A stretch of DNA of 64,000 bases from Cryobacterium psychrotolerans (GTDB lineage: Bacteria; Actinomycetota; Actinomycetes; Actinomycetales; Microbacteriaceae). A program made the position numbers and the translations under genes. Below the pieces are notes generated by a model. It ran no database searches. It worked only from the letters and a program-made list of their open reading frames with translations, and had not been told where the DNA came from. Below, in pieces: positions 8,162 to 16,780 of the stretch. Each line of letters opens with the position of its first letter. Positions within the stretch are counted from its first letter, which is position 1. The DNA lies in the NCBI RefSeq assembly GCF_900101115.1, contig NZ_FNFU01000003.1, positions 25,735 to 89,734 of the forward strand, read 5' to 3'.

Positions 8162-10888
8162 TTAGCTCTCGCCCCCGGCGGAGCCGGTGGTGCCCGCCGT
8201 GACGTCGTGCAGCTCATACTTCGCGATCGCCTGGCTGACCAGGCTCCGGTCGATCTCGCCACGCCTGGCGAGCTGCTGGAGCGTACGCACCACCATCGAG
8301 GGTCCATCGATCTTGAAGAAGCGGCGAGCGGCCGGACGCGTGTCCGAGAACCCGAAGTCGTCGGCGCCGAGCGTCGCGAAGTCACCGGGAACGAACTGGC
8401 GAATCTGGTCGGGAATCGCGTGCATGAAGTCGGTCACGGCGACGAACGGTCCGCTCGCACCCGCAAGCTTCTCGGTCACATACGCGGTGCGCGGCTCGGC
8501 ATCCGGGTGGAGGAAGTTGTGGTCCTCGGCCGCCAGGCCGTCGCGGCGCAGCTCGGACCAGGAGGTGACCGACCAGACGTCGGCCGACACTCCCCAGTCG
8601 TCTGCGAGCATCTTCTGCGCCTCGAGTGCCCAGCCCACGGCGACACCGGAGGCCAGCAGCTGCGCCTTCGGCCCGGTCAGCGAGGACTCGTTGATGCGGT
8701 GGATGCCCCGAAGGATTCCGTCGACATCCACGTTCTCGGGCTGCGGAGGCTGCACGTACGGCTCGTTGTAGACCGTGATGTAGTACATGACGTTCGGCGT
8801 CGCGTGCTTGCCGCCGTACATCCGCTCGAGCCCGGCGCGCATGATGTGGCCGATCTCGTAACCGTACGCGGGGTCGTAGGAGACGACGGCGGGGTTGGTC
8901 GAGGCCAGCAGCGGCGAGTGGCCGTCAGCATGCTGCAGGCCTTCACCGGTAAGCGTGGTGCGGCCGGCGGTGGCGCCGATCATGAAGCCGCGCGCCATCT
9001 GGTCGCCCGCTGCCCACATGGCGTCGCCGGTGCGCTGGAAACCGAACATGGAGTAGAACACGTAGATCGGAATCAGCGGTTCGCCCTGGGTGGCGTACGA
9101 CGTGCCGACGTTGGTGAACGCAGCCATGGCGCCGGCCTCGTTGATGCCGACGTGCAGGATCTGACCCTGCGGGCTCTCCTTGTAGGCGAGCAGCTGGGCG
9201 TGGTCCACCGCGGTGTAATGCTGGCCGTTCGGGTTGTAGATCTTGGCGTTCGGGAAGAACGCGTCCATGCCGAACGTGCGGGCCTCGTCCGGGATGATCG
9301 GCACGATGCGGTGGCCGAAGTCCTTCGAGCGCAGGAGGTCCTTGAGCAGCCGCACGAACGCCATGGTGGTGGCGATCTCCTGGGTGCCGGAGCCCTTCTT
9401 CGAGATCGCGTAGGTGGCGTCTTCCGGCAGGGTGAGCTGGGTGTACTTGCTGCGACGCTCCGGCAGGTAGCCGCCGAGCGCGCGGCGGCGCTCGTGCAGG
9501 TACTGGATCGCCTCGTCCTGGTCTCCCGGGGTGTAGTACGGCGGCAGGTACGGGTTCTCCTCGAGCTGGGCATCCGTGATTGGCACGTGCATGCTGTCGC
9601 GGAAGGTCTTGAGGTTGTCGAGCGTCATCTTCTTCATCTGGTGGGTCGCATTGCGGCCCTCGAAGCTCGGTCCGAGGCCGTAGCCCTTGATCGTCTTCGC
9701 CAGGATGACGGTGGGCTGTCCCTTGTGTTCGGATGCCGCCTTGAACGCCGCGTAGACCTTGCGGTAGTCGTGCCCGCCGCGCTTGAGGTTCCAGACCTCT
9801 TCGTCGCTGTAGTCCTCGATCAGCTTGAGCGCGCGCGGGTCGCGGCCGAAGAAGTTCTCCCGCACGTAGGCTCCACTTTCGGCCTTGTACGTCTGGTAGT
9901 CTCCGTCGGGCGTGACGTTCATCAGGTTGAGCAGGGCGCCGTCGGTGTCGCGCCGGAGGAGCTCGTCCCATTCGCGGCCCCAGACGACCTTGATGACGTT
10001 CCAGCCGGCGCCGCGGAAGAAGCTCTCGAGCTCCTGGATGATCTTGCCGTTGCCGCGCACAGGGCCGTCGAGGCGCTGCAGGTTGCAGTTGACGACGAAG
10101 TTGAGGTTGTCGAGGCCGTCGTTGGCGGCAACCTGGAGCTGGCCGCGGCTTTCGACCTCGTCCATTTCGCCGTCGCCGAGGAATGCCCAGACCTGCTGGT
10201 CGCTCGCATCCTTGATCCCGCGGTTGGTCAGGTACCGGTTCAGCTGGGCCTGGTAGATCGCGTTGATCGGCCCGAGGCCCATCGACACGGTCGGGAACTG
10301 CCAGAACTCCGGCATCAGGCGCGGGTGCGGGTAAGACGAAATGCCGTTGGGAGCGTGCGATTTCTCCTGGCGGAACCCGTCGAGCTGGTCCGTGCTCAGA
10401 CGGCCCTCGAGGAAGGCGCGCGCGTAAGTGCCTGGGGAGGCGTGGCCCTGGATGAAGATCTGGTCGCCGCCGCCCGGGTGGTCCTGGCCGCGGAAGAAGT
10501 GGTTGTAGCCGACCTCGTAGAGGGCGGCGGACGACGCGTAGGTCGCGATGTGGCCGCCGACGGCGATGCCGGGGCGCTGTGAGCGGTGCACCAGCACGGC
10601 CGCGTTCCACCGGATCCAGGCGCGGTAGCGGCGCTCGATGTCTTCGTCACCGGGGAACTCGGGTTCGTTCTCCGCCGCGATCGTGTTGATGTAGTCCGTG
10701 GTGGGCACCATCGGCACACCCAGGTGCAGTTCCTTGGAACGCTTGAGCAGGCTCAGCATGATCTCGCGGCCGCGTTCGTGGCCGTGGGCCGCTACGAGCG
10801 AGTCCAGCGATTCAGACCATTCGGCGGTCTCCTGGGGGTCTGCGTCGTGCTTAGCAACGGAGTAGGGATCCTGATCGTCGACAGTCAC
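8162..10888 (-). CDS. aceE: Pyruvate dehydrogenase E1 component, homodimeric type
   Basis: Thiamine-diphosphate-dependent decarboxylation of pyruvate and transfer of acetyl to the lipoyl arm of E2. The protein has 908 residues, full length for the single-chain E1p of actinobacteria and enterobacteria. The ThDP/Mg binding region is visible as [12 protein letters not shown]6-GQL and the following [16 protein letters not shown] segment. The start GTG 10888-10886 has GAGAGAGG upstream. It overlaps no other gene and precedes the FasR-like gene by 7 nt. The E2 and E3 partners are probably the genes at 33969-35459 and 35521-36891. Confidence 0.97.
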   Translation of the reverse strand: MTVDDQDPYSVAKHDADPQETAEWSESLDSLVAAHGHERGREIMLSLLKRSKELHLGVPMVPTTDYINTIAAENEPEFPGDEDIERRYRAWIRWNAAVLVHRSQRPGIAVGGHIATYASSAALYEVGYNHFFRGQDHPGGGDQIFIQGHASPGTYARAFLEGRLSTDQLDGFRQEKSHAPNGISSYPHPRLMPEFWQFPTVSMGLGPINAIYQAQLNRYLTNRGIKDASDQQVWAFLGDGEMDEVESRGQLQVAANDGLDNLNFVVNCNLQRLDGPVRGNGKIIQELESFFRGAGWNVIKVVWGREWDELLRRDTDGALLNLMNVTPDGDYQTYKAESGAYVRENFFGRDPRALKLIEDYSDEEVWNLKRGGHDYRKVYAAFKAASEHKGQPTVILAKTIKGYGLGPSFEGRNATHQMKKMTLDNLKTFRDSMHVPITDAQLEENPYLPPYYTPGDQDEAIQYLHERRRALGGYLPERRSKYTQLTLPEDATYAISKKGSGTQEIATTMAFVRLLKDLLRSKDFGHRIVPIIPDEARTFGMDAFFPNAKIYNPNGQHYTAVDHAQLLAYKESPQGQILHVGINEAGAMAAFTNVGTSYATQGEPLIPIYVFYSMFGFQRTGDAMWAAGDQMARGFMIGATAGRTTLTGEGLQHADGHSPLLASTNPAVVSYDPAYGYEIGHIMRAGLERMYGGKHATPNVMYYITVYNEPYVQPPQPENVDVDGILRGIHRINESSLTGPKAQLLASGVAVGWALEAQKMLADDWGVSADVWSVTSWSELRRDGLAAEDHNFLHPDAEPRTAYVTEKLAGASGPFVAVTDFMHAIPDQIRQFVPGDFATLGADDFGFSDTRPAARRFFKIDGPSMVVRTLQQLARRGEIDRSLVSQAIAKYELHDVTAGTTGSAGGES

Positions 10889-10927
10889 ACTCGACCTCTC
10901 TCTATTAGGCAGGTCGTGCCATGTTTA

Positions 10928-10973
10928 GTGGTGCCGCAAGCGGGGGTGGGTCAATCACACCCCACGACACCAC
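10928..10973. promoter_or_regulatory. Two-part inverted repeat between aceE and the peroxiredoxin gene
   Basis: An outer GTGGTG/CACCAC pair (10928-10933, 10968-10973) encloses an inner GGGGTG/CACCCC pair (10943-10948, 10958-10963). It lies 40-85 bp upstream of aceE in the divergent promoter region, so an operator is more likely than a terminator. No regulator can be named. Confidence 0.35.
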
Positions 10974-11047
10974 GCCAGCCTACTGATTTTAGTCGCCGTC
11001 CGCGCACGCCGGGGCTCGGTCGTCTTGGTGCGCCGACCCGGCGGGGC

Positions 11048-11053
11048 TATGCT
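11048..11053 (+). promoter_or_regulatory. -10 box TATGCT of the peroxiredoxin gene
   Basis: TATGCT fits the actinobacterial TANNNT -10 and would give a leader of about 45 nt with GGAAAGG before ATG 11104. No clear -35 is visible. Confidence 0.45.
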
Positions 11054-11103
11054 TTGGGACCGTGTTCAGCCGCCTCCATCGCGGCACGGAAAGGAAACGC
11101 AGC

Positions 11104-11571
11104 ATGGCACTGGAAAACGAGACCCTTGCACCCGATTTCGAGCTCGTCAACCAGTACGGCGAGCGCATCCAGCTCAGCCAGTACCGCGGTGACAAGTCGG
11201 TCGCGCTGGTGTTCTTCCCGCTGGCCTTCTCGGGAATCTGCAGCGGCGAGCTCTGCGAGCTGCGCGACAATCTGTCGCTCTTCGCCGACGCCGGGGTTGA
11301 GGTCATCGGCATCTCCGTCGATTCCCGGCACGCGCTGCGCGCGTGGGGGGAGCAGGAGGGCTACACCTTCAGCCTGGTCGCCGATTTCTGGCCGCACGGC
11401 GCCGTCGCCAAGGAATACGGGGTGTTCCTGGATGCCAGGGGGTTCTCGAACCGGGCGACCTTCCTGATCGACCCGCGCGGGATCATCCGAGCGAGTTTCA
11501 TCACAGAGCCGGGGGAGCCCCGCTCCTTCAGCGCGTACCAGGCGGCGCTGGCCGAACTTCAGCCCGCCTGA
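11104..11571 (+). CDS. Peroxiredoxin, AhpE/Bcp-like
   Basis: A cytoplasmic thiol peroxidase reducing hydroperoxides, 155 residues. The start ATG 11104 has GGAAAGG 10 nt before it; an upstream in-frame GTG lacks a ribosome site. The peroxidatic site is PLAFSGIC with Cys46, as in mycobacterial AhpE. A second cysteine, Cys51, gives a C-x4-C pair like the E. coli Bcp arrangement, so it may form an intramolecular disulfide rather than act as a 1-Cys enzyme. A late FLIDPRGIIRASF strand is typical of the fold. It is divergent from aceE and convergent with the DUF1003 gene 20 bp away. Confidence 0.9.
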   Translation: MALENETLAPDFELVNQYGERIQLSQYRGDKSVALVFFPLAFSGICSGELCELRDNLSLFADAGVEVIGISVDSRHALRAWGEQEGYTFSLVADFWPHGAVAKEYGVFLDARGFSNRATFLIDPRGIIRASFITEPGEPRSFSAYQAALAELQPA

Positions 11572-11590
11572 CCCCGTTGCCGCCGGCCGC

Positions 11591-12040
11591 TTACTGGGCC
11601 GCGGGGGCCGGGTTGCCGGACCGTTCGTCGTGCAGGGCCGTCACCAGCAGGCGCAGGTCCATGATCATCTCCAGCTGGCGGTTATTGACTTCCATGAGCA
11701 GGCCGATAACGGCCTTCGCCGCGACGTCGGTGTCATAGTCGTGCTGGGCGAGCGCGGCCGAGATGGCGTCCTGCCGCTTCGCCGCAATCAGCAGGATGGC
11801 GCCCTGCAGGCCGGCGAGCATGCTGAGGAACAGGTTGAGCAGGATGAACGGGTAGGGATCCCAGTGCAGCGCACGGTCCAGCCCGACCGTGTTCAGGACC
11901 GCCCAGACCGCCATGATGGCGAGGAACGCTCCTACGAACGGCCAGCTGCCCATCTTGTTGCGCATGACGTCGGCCGCCCGGGCGCCACGGTCGAGGGTCT
12001 TCTTGTGCTGGCCGTGCCAGGTCAGTCGCTCAGTGCTCAT
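11591..12040 (-). CDS. DUF1003 membrane protein
   Basis: A 149-residue protein with two transmembrane helices (about residues 32-50 and 60-85): GSWPFVGAFLAIMAVW, then FILLNLFLSMLAGLQGAILL, separated by the conserved WDPYPF. These define DUF1003. The C-terminal part is helical and soluble. Start ATG 12040-12038 has no good Shine-Dalgarno; TACGGT lies 5 nt upstream on the minus strand, so the mRNA may be leaderless. No function is established for the family. Confidence 0.87.
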   Translation of the reverse strand: MSTERLTWHGQHKKTLDRGARAADVMRNKMGSWPFVGAFLAIMAVWAVLNTVGLDRALHWDPYPFILLNLFLSMLAGLQGAILLIAAKRQDAISAALAQHDYDTDVAAKAVIGLLMEVNNRQLEMIMDLRLLVTALHDERSGNPAPAAQ

Positions 12041-12064
12041 GCACCACCGTAGGTCCACGTTGGG

Positions 12065-12070
12065 TATGCT
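12065..12070 (+). promoter_or_regulatory. -10 box TATGCT before tRNA-Val
   Basis: A TANNNT box 36 nt before the mature 5' end of the tRNA, on the tRNA strand. The -35 is not clear. Confidence 0.4.
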
Positions 12071-12106
12071 TGAGCTACTCGATCTCGCGCCGGAGTGGCG
12101 CGGTCG

Positions 12107-12182
12107 GGGCCTTTAGCTCAGTTGGTAGAGCGCCACGTTTACACCGTGGATGTCATCGGTTCGAGCCCGGTAGGGCCCACCA
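12107..12182 (+). tRNA. tRNA-Val (anticodon TAC)
   Basis: A 76-nt cloverleaf with the CCA end encoded. The acceptor stem GGGCCTT pairs with AGGGCCC; the D arm contains TAGCTCAGTTGGTAGAG; the anticodon stem CCACG/CGTGG closes loop TTTACAC with anticodon TAC at 12140-12142; the T arm holds GGTTCGAGCCC. The gene stands alone and reads valine GUA/GUG codons. Confidence 0.96.
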
Positions 12183-12351
12183 CGAGTGATCGCGCAATAG
12201 TGGTCGCGTCCCTCCTCCTGCACCGGTTCCGCCTTGGGGTGCGTCGCTCACTTTGTCAAGGGGGGTCGGCCAATCCGGCTCGGCTCGCCGGCGGGGGGAT
12301 ACGCTGAAGGTAACGCGGCCTTGTCCGTGCCACACGTCGAAACTGGTTGGT

Positions 12352-12383
12352 CCGCCGCGAAGCGGGGTGATCCTGAGGTCACC
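12352..12383 (+). promoter_or_regulatory. Two adjacent hexaloop hairpins upstream of the first ANTAR gene
   Basis: Hairpin 1: CCGC/GCGG around the 6-nt loop CGCGAA (12352-12365). Hairpin 2 follows directly: GGTGAT/GTCACC with one G-U pair around the 6-nt loop CCTGAG (12366-12383). ANTAR proteins bind pairs of hexaloop stem-loops with A at loop position 1 and G at position 4; here position 4 is G in both loops but position 1 is C. The pair lies 43 nt before the ANTAR start codon. The role is inferred. Confidence 0.35.
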
Positions 12384-12426
12384 ATGACAACCCGCTGTCC
12401 TGCACCCGCGTCCGCACCTGCCCACC

Positions 12427-13131
12427 ATGCCTGATCGTCGAGCATTCGGAGCAGCGGTCGAGGAACTCTCCACGGCCCACGAAAACGCGACCAGCCTGTG
12501 TCGGCCGTTCCTGGGGTTGCTGCCGGTCACCGGGGTCGCGATTTCGACGCTGGGCGCCCCGTTCGGCACCGAAACGGTGTGCGCGAGCGACACGCAGGCG
12601 GCCCGGATCGACGAGCTCCAGTTCGACCTCGGCGAGGGGCCCTGCTGGGAGGCGCTGACGTCGCGCCGGCCGGTCCTCGCGCCCGACCTCCACAGCGCCG
12701 CTCCCTCGTCCTGGCCCATTTTCCTCGAGGCGATCGGTGACGCACCGGTGGGGGCGCTCTACGCATTCCCGCTCACGCTCGGGTCCCTCGATATCGGAGC
12801 CGTCGACCTGTATGCCCGGCGACCGGGAACACTGTCGCCGGCGCAGATCGCGGATGCCGTTGCCCTGGCGGGCATCGTCGCCCTCCAGGTGCTCCGGCGC
12901 AGCCTTTCCGCGCAGACCCTCAAGCAGGACGCCGAGGCCGACAGCGGCTACTCCCGACGGGTCGTTCACCAGGCCACCGGGATGATCCTGGCCCAACTCG
13001 GTTTGTCCGCCGCGGATGCGTTGCTCGTCATCAACGGCTACGCGTTTTCACACGGACGGTCGGTGCGCGAGGTTGCGGCGGACATCGTCGCTCGGCGGGT
13101 GGATTTCACCTCGCATTTGAACGACATCTAG
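12427..13131 (+). CDS. GAF and ANTAR domain protein (1)
   Basis: A 234-residue predicted RNA-binding antiterminator with a sensory domain. A GAF domain covers about residues 10-160 (GVAISTLGAPFGTETVCASD, then FDLGEGPCWEAL). The C-terminal ANTAR three-helix domain covers about residues 175-230 (RRVVHQATGMILAQLGLSA, then GRSVREVAADIVA). Such proteins respond to a signal through GAF and act on hairpin RNA. No Shine-Dalgarno is visible before ATG 12427. The gene is followed 9 nt later by a second protein of the same architecture, and its stop codon TAG forms part of that gene's -10 box. Confidence 0.9.
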   Translation: MPDRRAFGAAVEELSTAHENATSLCRPFLGLLPVTGVAISTLGAPFGTETVCASDTQAARIDELQFDLGEGPCWEALTSRRPVLAPDLHSAAPSSWPIFLEAIGDAPVGALYAFPLTLGSLDIGAVDLYARRPGTLSPAQIADAVALAGIVALQVLRRSLSAQTLKQDAEADSGYSRRVVHQATGMILAQLGLSAADALLVINGYAFSHGRSVREVAADIVARRVDFTSHLNDI

Positions 13132-13134
13132 AAT
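13129..13134 (+). promoter_or_regulatory. -10 box TAGAAT of the second GAF-ANTAR gene
   Basis: TAGAAT, then 6 nt, then ATG 13141. The first three bases are the stop codon of the preceding GAF-ANTAR gene. The geometry predicts a leaderless mRNA starting at the A of ATG. Confidence 0.6.
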
Positions 13135-13140
13135 GGCCTC

Positions 13141-13854
13141 ATGGTGACCCAGACACGTGAAGGTCAGCTGGTCGAGACTTTCGTCACACTTGCCGACACC
13201 CTCGTCGTCGGCTATGACATAGTCGACCTCTTGCAGACGCTGGTGGAGAAGTGCGTGCCCCTCTTCGAGGCCTCGGCAGCGGGTATCATCCTGTCGGCCG
13301 GGGAAGGCGAACTCGAGGTCGTTGCATCGACCAATGAACGCGGCCGACTCGTTGAGATCCTCCAGCTCCGATCCGGTAGCGGCCCGTGCGTGGAGTGCCT
13401 CACGACCGGGCGTGCGGTCGCCGTCGGGGACATCGACGCCGTCGGACCCAAGTGGCCGCGGTTTCGCGCCGGGGCGCTCGAACAGGGTTTCGCTTCCATG
13501 ATCGCCGTGCCGCTGAGGTTGCGCACGACGACCATCGGTTCACTGAACATCTTCTGGGACCGCCTCGGCGCCCTCGGCGAGGCGGATATCGTCACGGTGC
13601 AGGCCCTCGCCGATGTGGCCACCATCGGCATCCTCCAGGAACGGGCCATCCGGGAGAGCGACGACGCACGCCAGCAGCTCCAGCATGCGCTGAACAGCCG
13701 GGTCTTGATCGAGCAGGCCAAGGGGGTCCTCGCCTTCACCCATTCCGCCAACATGGATGAGGCGTTCGCCCTGCTGCGAGACTACGCCCGGCGTAACGGC
13801 ATCCCGTTGGTCGACGTCGCCGAACGCGTCGTCACCCGCACCCTTTCCCTCTGA
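13141..13854 (+). CDS. GAF and ANTAR domain protein (2)
   Basis: A 237-residue paralogue of the preceding gene. The GAF domain covers about residues 15-165 (ASAAGIILSAGEGELEVVAS; LRSGSGPCVECL; IAVPLRLRTTTIGSLNIFW). The ANTAR domain covers about residues 180-235 (LNSRVLIEQAKGVLAFTHS, then LLRDYARRNGIPLVDVAERVV). The GAF parts of the two proteins differ considerably, so they probably sense different inputs. ATG 13141 follows TAGAAT by 6 nt with no Shine-Dalgarno, so it is likely leaderless and has its own promoter in addition to read-through. Confidence 0.9.
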   Translation: MVTQTREGQLVETFVTLADTLVVGYDIVDLLQTLVEKCVPLFEASAAGIILSAGEGELEVVASTNERGRLVEILQLRSGSGPCVECLTTGRAVAVGDIDAVGPKWPRFRAGALEQGFASMIAVPLRLRTTTIGSLNIFWDRLGALGEADIVTVQALADVATIGILQERAIRESDDARQQLQHALNSRVLIEQAKGVLAFTHSANMDEAFALLRDYARRNGIPLVDVAERVVTRTLSL

Positions 13855-13910
13855 CCCTCACCGCTGCACATTCGGTGGTGAACCGGGCGCGCTCAAGGCT
13901 CGGCTCGGCG

Positions 13911-13916
13911 TAGAAT
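13911..13916 (+). promoter_or_regulatory. -10 box TAGAAT of the unknown 111-residue protein
   Basis: TAGAAT 61 nt before ATG 13977, giving a leader of about 55 nt that ends in a CGAGGG ribosome site. Confidence 0.45.
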
Positions 13917-13976
13917 GGTTGTGCAGCCCCGGACCCCGGCAGCACACGTTCAGCCGTGAGCAATCGAGGGATTCCA

Positions 13977-14312
13977 ATGAAGCGCATCTTTCATCCGGGC
14001 GGTTCCGTCGTCACCGGAAGCGATCTAGCAGACGCCGTGCTCGTCTATGCCGAGGCGCTTAGCGGGCGACGCCAGGTCGACGTCGTGGACATCCCGATCA
14101 TCAGCGATGACGGCAGGCAGGGCCGTGCTCAGTTCCTGATCGGCTCCGCGAGCCAGCGGGTCAGCGTGACGTCCGAACCGGCCGCGTTCGAACTGGTCGA
14201 ACTGGGCACGACGGAACTCCTGCATCGCAAGGCCGAGGACCAGTCGCTCCAGACTCCCATCGGGCTGGCCCACGATCCCGCATTCGCCCAGTTCGACGAA
14301 TTCGACTACTGA
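13977..14312 (+). CDS. Protein of unknown function (111 residues)
   Basis: I do not recognise this protein. It is small, soluble and acidic, with no signal peptide, membrane segment or cysteine. The sequence alternates strands and helices (FHPGGSVVTGSDLADAVLVY; GRRQVDVVDIPI; GRAQFLIGSASQRVSV) and ends with an acidic, Phe-rich tail DEFDY. Start ATG 13977 is chosen over an upstream in-frame GTG because CGAGGG lies 6 nt before it. A TAGAAT box 61 nt upstream supports it being expressed. It sits between the GAF-ANTAR pair and a universal stress protein, so a stress-related role is possible but not shown. Confidence 0.75.
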   Translation: MKRIFHPGGSVVTGSDLADAVLVYAEALSGRRQVDVVDIPIISDDGRQGRAQFLIGSASQRVSVTSEPAAFELVELGTTELLHRKAEDQSLQTPIGLAHDPAFAQFDEFDY

Positions 14313-14322
14313 TCGAATTCGG

Positions 14323-15201
14323 CTACTGCTTGGGCTGCATCGCGCTCGCCGCACCGGTGACCGCGCGGGGAACAACCGCAATCGGGCAGGGCATGTTGAG
14401 CAGCACATCGTGGCTCACCGAACCCAGGATGAGCCCGGCTACCGCCCCGCGCCCGTGAGTGCCGACGATCAGGAGCTCCGCGGTCCGCGACGCGTCGACG
14501 AGTGTCTGCGCGGCCGGGCCCTGCTCGAGGGTCACGGTGACGTCCAGGCCAGGATTCGCCTCCCGGATGCGCCCCGCGGCCCTGGCCAGAATCTCGTCGT
14601 GGGCCTGCCGGAGGTCGTCGAAAGGGATCATCAGGCCGTCGTCGAAGCCCAGGGTCGCCGGGATGCTCCAGGCGTGCACGATGACCAGGCCGCGACCGAG
14701 TCGGACGGCCTCACGGGCGGCGAAGTCAAGCGCGACATCCGAGGTGTCATCGTCCTCAACGCCGACCACGACAGGCCCGTCCAGGTGCGTCCAATTGGCC
14801 GGAACGACGACAAGCGGGCAACGAGCGTGCGCGGCGAGGCGGAGCGGCAGGGTGCCGTACACCGCCCCGGCCATGAAGCCCGTTTTCTTCGTGCCGATCA
14901 CCAGGAGGTCGGCCTTGGCGGAGGCGCGGATGAGTTCCTCGACCGGGGCGCCCCGACGCATGACACTGGTCTTCTTGAGGCTCGGCGCGGCCTCGTCGAC
15001 CCGGCGTGCCGCCTCCGCCAGCGCTCGTTCGTACACGAGGTGGAAGTCGTCTTGCGGCCCTCCGGCCGGGACCCAGCCCAGTTCGATCACCGTGGTCAGT
15101 TCCACGGTCAGGTTGACCGTTCGCGCTCGCTCGAGCATCCAGTCCACGGCCGCGCTGCTGGCCGGGCCGCCGTCGATGGCGACAATCACGCGTTCGGCCA
15201 T
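14323..15201 (-). CDS. Tandem-domain universal stress protein
   Basis: 292 residues made of two UspA-fold domains. Each ends with the ATP-binding signature G-x2-G-x9-G-(S/T): GTKKTGFMAGAVYGT near residues 103-117 and GTHGRGAVAGLILGS near 247-261, each followed by CP-x-x-VVP. Both sites look intact, so ATP binding is likely. Start ATG 15201-15199 has AAAAGGAGA upstream. It is convergent with the unknown gene, with 10 bp between stops. Mycobacterial relatives are induced by hypoxia and dormancy regulators; no such site was found here. Confidence 0.93.
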   Translation of the reverse strand: MAERVIVAIDGGPASSAAVDWMLERARTVNLTVELTTVIELGWVPAGGPQDDFHLVYERALAEAARRVDEAAPSLKKTSVMRRGAPVEELIRASAKADLLVIGTKKTGFMAGAVYGTLPLRLAAHARCPLVVVPANWTHLDGPVVVGVEDDDTSDVALDFAAREAVRLGRGLVIVHAWSIPATLGFDDGLMIPFDDLRQAHDEILARAAGRIREANPGLDVTVTLEQGPAAQTLVDASRTAELLIVGTHGRGAVAGLILGSVSHDVLLNMPCPIAVVPRAVTGAASAMQPKQ

Positions 15202-15299
15202 GGAAACGTCTCCTTTTCCGCGAGTCGCGCCGGAGTGCGCTACTCGATCAGGCTGTCAGCGGGGAGTCTACCCGGGTCACGGTGCCGTACGCTGGCTGG

Positions 15300-15806
15300 A
15301 TGAAACCGCCCCCTGAAGAGGTCGCCCGGCCCGGGCCGGGCCAGGAATCCGTGTGGGACTATCCGCGCCCGCCCCGGGTTGAGTCGGTTCCATCCCGGGT
15401 CGTCGTGCGCTTCGGCGGCCGGGTCATCGCCGACACGACGGATGCCGTGCGTGTGCTGGAGACCAGCCATCCGCCGGTCTACTACCTGCCGCGAGCGGCC
15501 TTCGCGCCAGGGGTCCTGCAGCCCGCGGAGGGCCACACCGTGTGCGAATACAAGGGGGAAGCGTCGTACCTGACCGTGGTCGCCCCCACCGGGGAGCGGG
15601 CCGACTCCGCGGCCTGGTCCTATCCGTCGCCTCGTCCCGGATACCTGGACCTGGTCGGCCGCGTCGCCGTGTATCCCGGCCGGATGGACGAGTGCACGGT
15701 GGACGGTGAACGGGTGCGGCCGCAGGCCGGCGGGTTCTACGGCGGCTGGATCACCTCGCGCGTCGTCGGGCCGTTCAAGGGTGAGCCCGGGACCCTGGGC
15801 TGGTGA
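15300..15806 (+). CDS. DUF427 domain protein
   Basis: A 168-residue beta-rich protein with DUF427 features: VVVRFGGRVIADTTDAVRVLE, PPVYYLPR, and a late RVAVYPGRMDECTVDGERV. TACGCT (15288-15293) lies 6 nt before ATG 15300, the leaderless pattern, which favours this start over GTG 15282. The function of the family is unknown. The next gene overlaps its stop (GTGA), so the two form an operon. Confidence 0.85.
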   Translation: MKPPPEEVARPGPGQESVWDYPRPPRVESVPSRVVVRFGGRVIADTTDAVRVLETSHPPVYYLPRAAFAPGVLQPAEGHTVCEYKGEASYLTVVAPTGERADSAAWSYPSPRPGYLDLVGRVAVYPGRMDECTVDGERVRPQAGGFYGGWITSRVVGPFKGEPGTLGW

Positions 15807-16780
15807 GAGAGGCCCGCGGGGTCGCCCCGATCCTCCTGGCGGCAGTGCTCTGGGGAACGACGGGCACGGCCGCACATTTCCTGCCGGGCAGCGTCGGCCC
15901 GCTCGCAACCGGCGCAGCGACGATGGCCGTCGGTGGGGCGCTGTTGTTCGCGCTCTCCTCGCTCGGTGCGCTGCGGGTGATTCGGGATCGCTCGATCCGT
16001 CCGCACCTGGTCGTCGGCGTCGTCGGAGTCGTGCTCTACCCGCTGGCCTTCTACAGTTCCATGCACCTGGCCGGGGTGATGATGGGCACCGTGGTCTCGC
16101 TGGCCTCGGCTCCCGTCTTCGCCGGCCTGATCGAGTTCCTCCGGGACCCGGGCGGCCTGACTCGGCGGTGGGCCGCGTGCACGGCCATCGCCCTCGTCGG
16201 CACGGCCCTGCTGGTGATCGGGCGCCCGGCCGACGTTGCAGCGGACGGCTCGGCTCCGCTCGGGGTGCTGCTCGGCCTCGTGGCAGGCCTGAGCTACGCC
16301 GTCTACACCGACAGTTCCCACCGGATGATCGCCCGGGGGCACGGCTCCAGCGCCACGATGGGGGCTCTGTTCGGCGTTGGAGCGCTGTGCCTCCTGCCTG
16401 TGCTCATCGCGACGGGGGCCCCGCTCCTGGCCGAGGCTCGCACGATCGGGATCTCGACCTACCTGGCCATCGGGCCGATGTTCGCGGCCTATCTGCTCTT
16501 CGGCGCGGGGCTCCGGCACGTGCGGAGCAGCACGGCCACGACCCTCACGCTGATTGAGCCGCTGGTGGCCACCGTTCTGGCCGTGCTCGTCGTCGGCGAG
16601 CGGCTCGACCCGGTCGGCTGGACCGGCCTCATCCTCTTGATGGCAAGCGTGTTCGCGCTCGTTGCTCCGGACCGGACCAAACCGGAGCCCGTGTTGGTAG
16701 AATCCGGGCATGCTCGACCGCGAGTCGGCGGGGCAGGAAGGCTCCGGACCACCCGAAGGACCCGAAGCGCACGGCGATGA
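15803..16780 (+). CDS. EamA-family (drug/metabolite transporter) permease
   Basis: 325 residues with ten predicted transmembrane helices in two EamA repeats: ILLAAVLWGTTGTAAHFLPG at the start of the first, GVLLGLVAGLSYAVYTDSSH at the start of the second. The second repeat ends in IEPLVATVLAVLVVGE, the typical EamA segment. The start GTG 15803 overlaps the DUF427 stop as GTGA, indicating translational coupling. The last 24 residues are basic and overlap the next small gene in another frame, so the functional protein probably ends near residue 300. The substrate cannot be told; exporters of this family carry amino acids or metabolites. Confidence 0.9.
   Translation: MREARGVAPILLAAVLWGTTGTAAHFLPGSVGPLATGAATMAVGGALLFALSSLGALRVIRDRSIRPHLVVGVVGVVLYPLAFYSSMHLAGVMMGTVVSLASAPVFAGLIEFLRDPGGLTRRWAACTAIALVGTALLVIGRPADVAADGSAPLGVLLGLVAGLSYAVYTDSSHRMIARGHGSSATMGALFGVGALCLLPVLIATGAPLLAEARTIGISTYLAIGPMFAAYLLFGAGLRHVRSSTATTLTLIEPLVATVLAVLVVGERLDPVGWTGLILLMASVFALVAPDRTKPEPVLVESGHARPRVGGAGRLRTTRRTRSARR
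16698..16703 (+). promoter_or_regulatory. -10 box TAGAAT inside the eamA gene
   Basis: TAGAAT followed by 6 nt and ATG 16710, within the 3' end of the transporter gene. It is the same leaderless geometry seen at many genes here. Confidence 0.55.

Noticed and set aside
7799..10582. A 927-codon plus-strand open frame over aceE
   Set aside because: Antisense of aceE with biased, repetitive composition.
12183..12719. Possible gene on the minus strand after the tRNA
   Set aside because: Overlaps the first GAF-ANTAR gene in antisense and has no ribosome site or domain.
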